A program made the translations under genes and the position numbers. Below are positions 63,937 to 64,000 of a DNA stretch of 64,000 nt, piece by piece. Source of the stretch: Ktedonobacteria bacterium brp13 (GTDB taxonomy: Bacteria; Chloroflexota; Ktedonobacteria; Ktedonobacterales; Ktedonobacteraceae); NCBI GenBank assembly GCA_015099395.1, contig AP024096.1, positions 3,658,001 to 3,722,000 on the forward strand. Direction: 5' to 3'. Below the pieces are notes generated by a model, which was not told the origin of the DNA, searched no databases, and was given only the letters and a program-made list of their open reading frames with translations. The first letter of the stretch is position 1, and each line of letters opens with the position of its first letter.

Positions 63937-64000
63937 CACGCATCCTTCTCTATGAAAGTTTCGTTCTCCGTAAGGTATATCGTACAGAAGGAAAAAAACT

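Overview
The window looks like a stretch of a large, low-density chromosome from a filamentous Chloroflexota bacterium of the Ktedonobacteria type. I infer this from mid-range base composition, wide intergenic gaps, many decayed genes and transposon pieces, lipoproteins and signal-anchored proteins without outer-membrane components, XRE/MmyB and LacI regulators, and secreted chitinase-like and PQQ-propeller proteins. No rRNA, tRNA or CRISPR array is visible, so the lineage call is inference.

Layout. 0-6.2 kb: a hypothetical gene running off the left edge, an FMN-binding protein plus NqrB/RnfD-ferredoxin reductase fusion (electron transfer across the membrane), a secreted protein, a sulfite-oxidase-like enzyme and an ADP-ribosylglycohydrolase. 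6.2-9 kb: a 696-bp element with long inverted repeats, a SUKH immunity-type pseudogene, a SIS-domain protein and a histidine kinase relic. 9-17 kb: two polytopic glycosyltransferase-like proteins, a small companion gene, glutamate dehydrogenase and a disordered repeat protein. 18-22 kb: a secreted PQQ-like propeller and a GH18/CBM5 chitinase-like protein. 22-27.6 kb: dispersed repeats, a formylglycine-generating-enzyme relic, an alpha/beta hydrolase, and a PHB-depolymerase-type esterase gene split by a regulator/epimerase cassette. 27.6-33 kb: a phosphotransferase, a methyltransferase, and an IS200/IS605 tnpB remnant invaded by a DDE insertion sequence. 33-47.5 kb: mostly single metabolic genes (D-lyxose isomerase, GNAT, TPR, hydrolases, KimA-like transporter, aldo/keto reductase, FAD oxidoreductase, carboxylesterase) and a NarL-type two-component pair. 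47.8-50.6 kb: a broken ISAzo13 element carrying a 218-bp miniature element, and a putative ADP-ribosyltransferase. 51-55 kb: a LacI-type regulator divergent from an MFS exporter with two perfect palindromic operators, TerC, and a second kinase relic. 55-56 kb: a double-glycine leader peptide with an 18-bp tandem-repeat core, divergent from a 49-aa membrane peptide. 56-64 kb: a lipoprotein, a spermidine-synthase-like membrane protein, a frameshifted membrane gene, a DD-carboxypeptidase, a lipoprotein and an ECF sigma/anti-sigma-like pair.

Functional groupings that the sequence supports are few: the flavin electron-transfer pair, the LacI/MFS unit, the kinase/regulator overlap, the sigma/membrane partner overlap, and the XRE/epimerase divergent pair. 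The strongest candidate for something undescribed is the GG-leader peptide with NDHRRY repeats at 55.1-55.3 kb. The putative ADP-ribosyltransferase at 49.9 kb and the miniature-element families come next.
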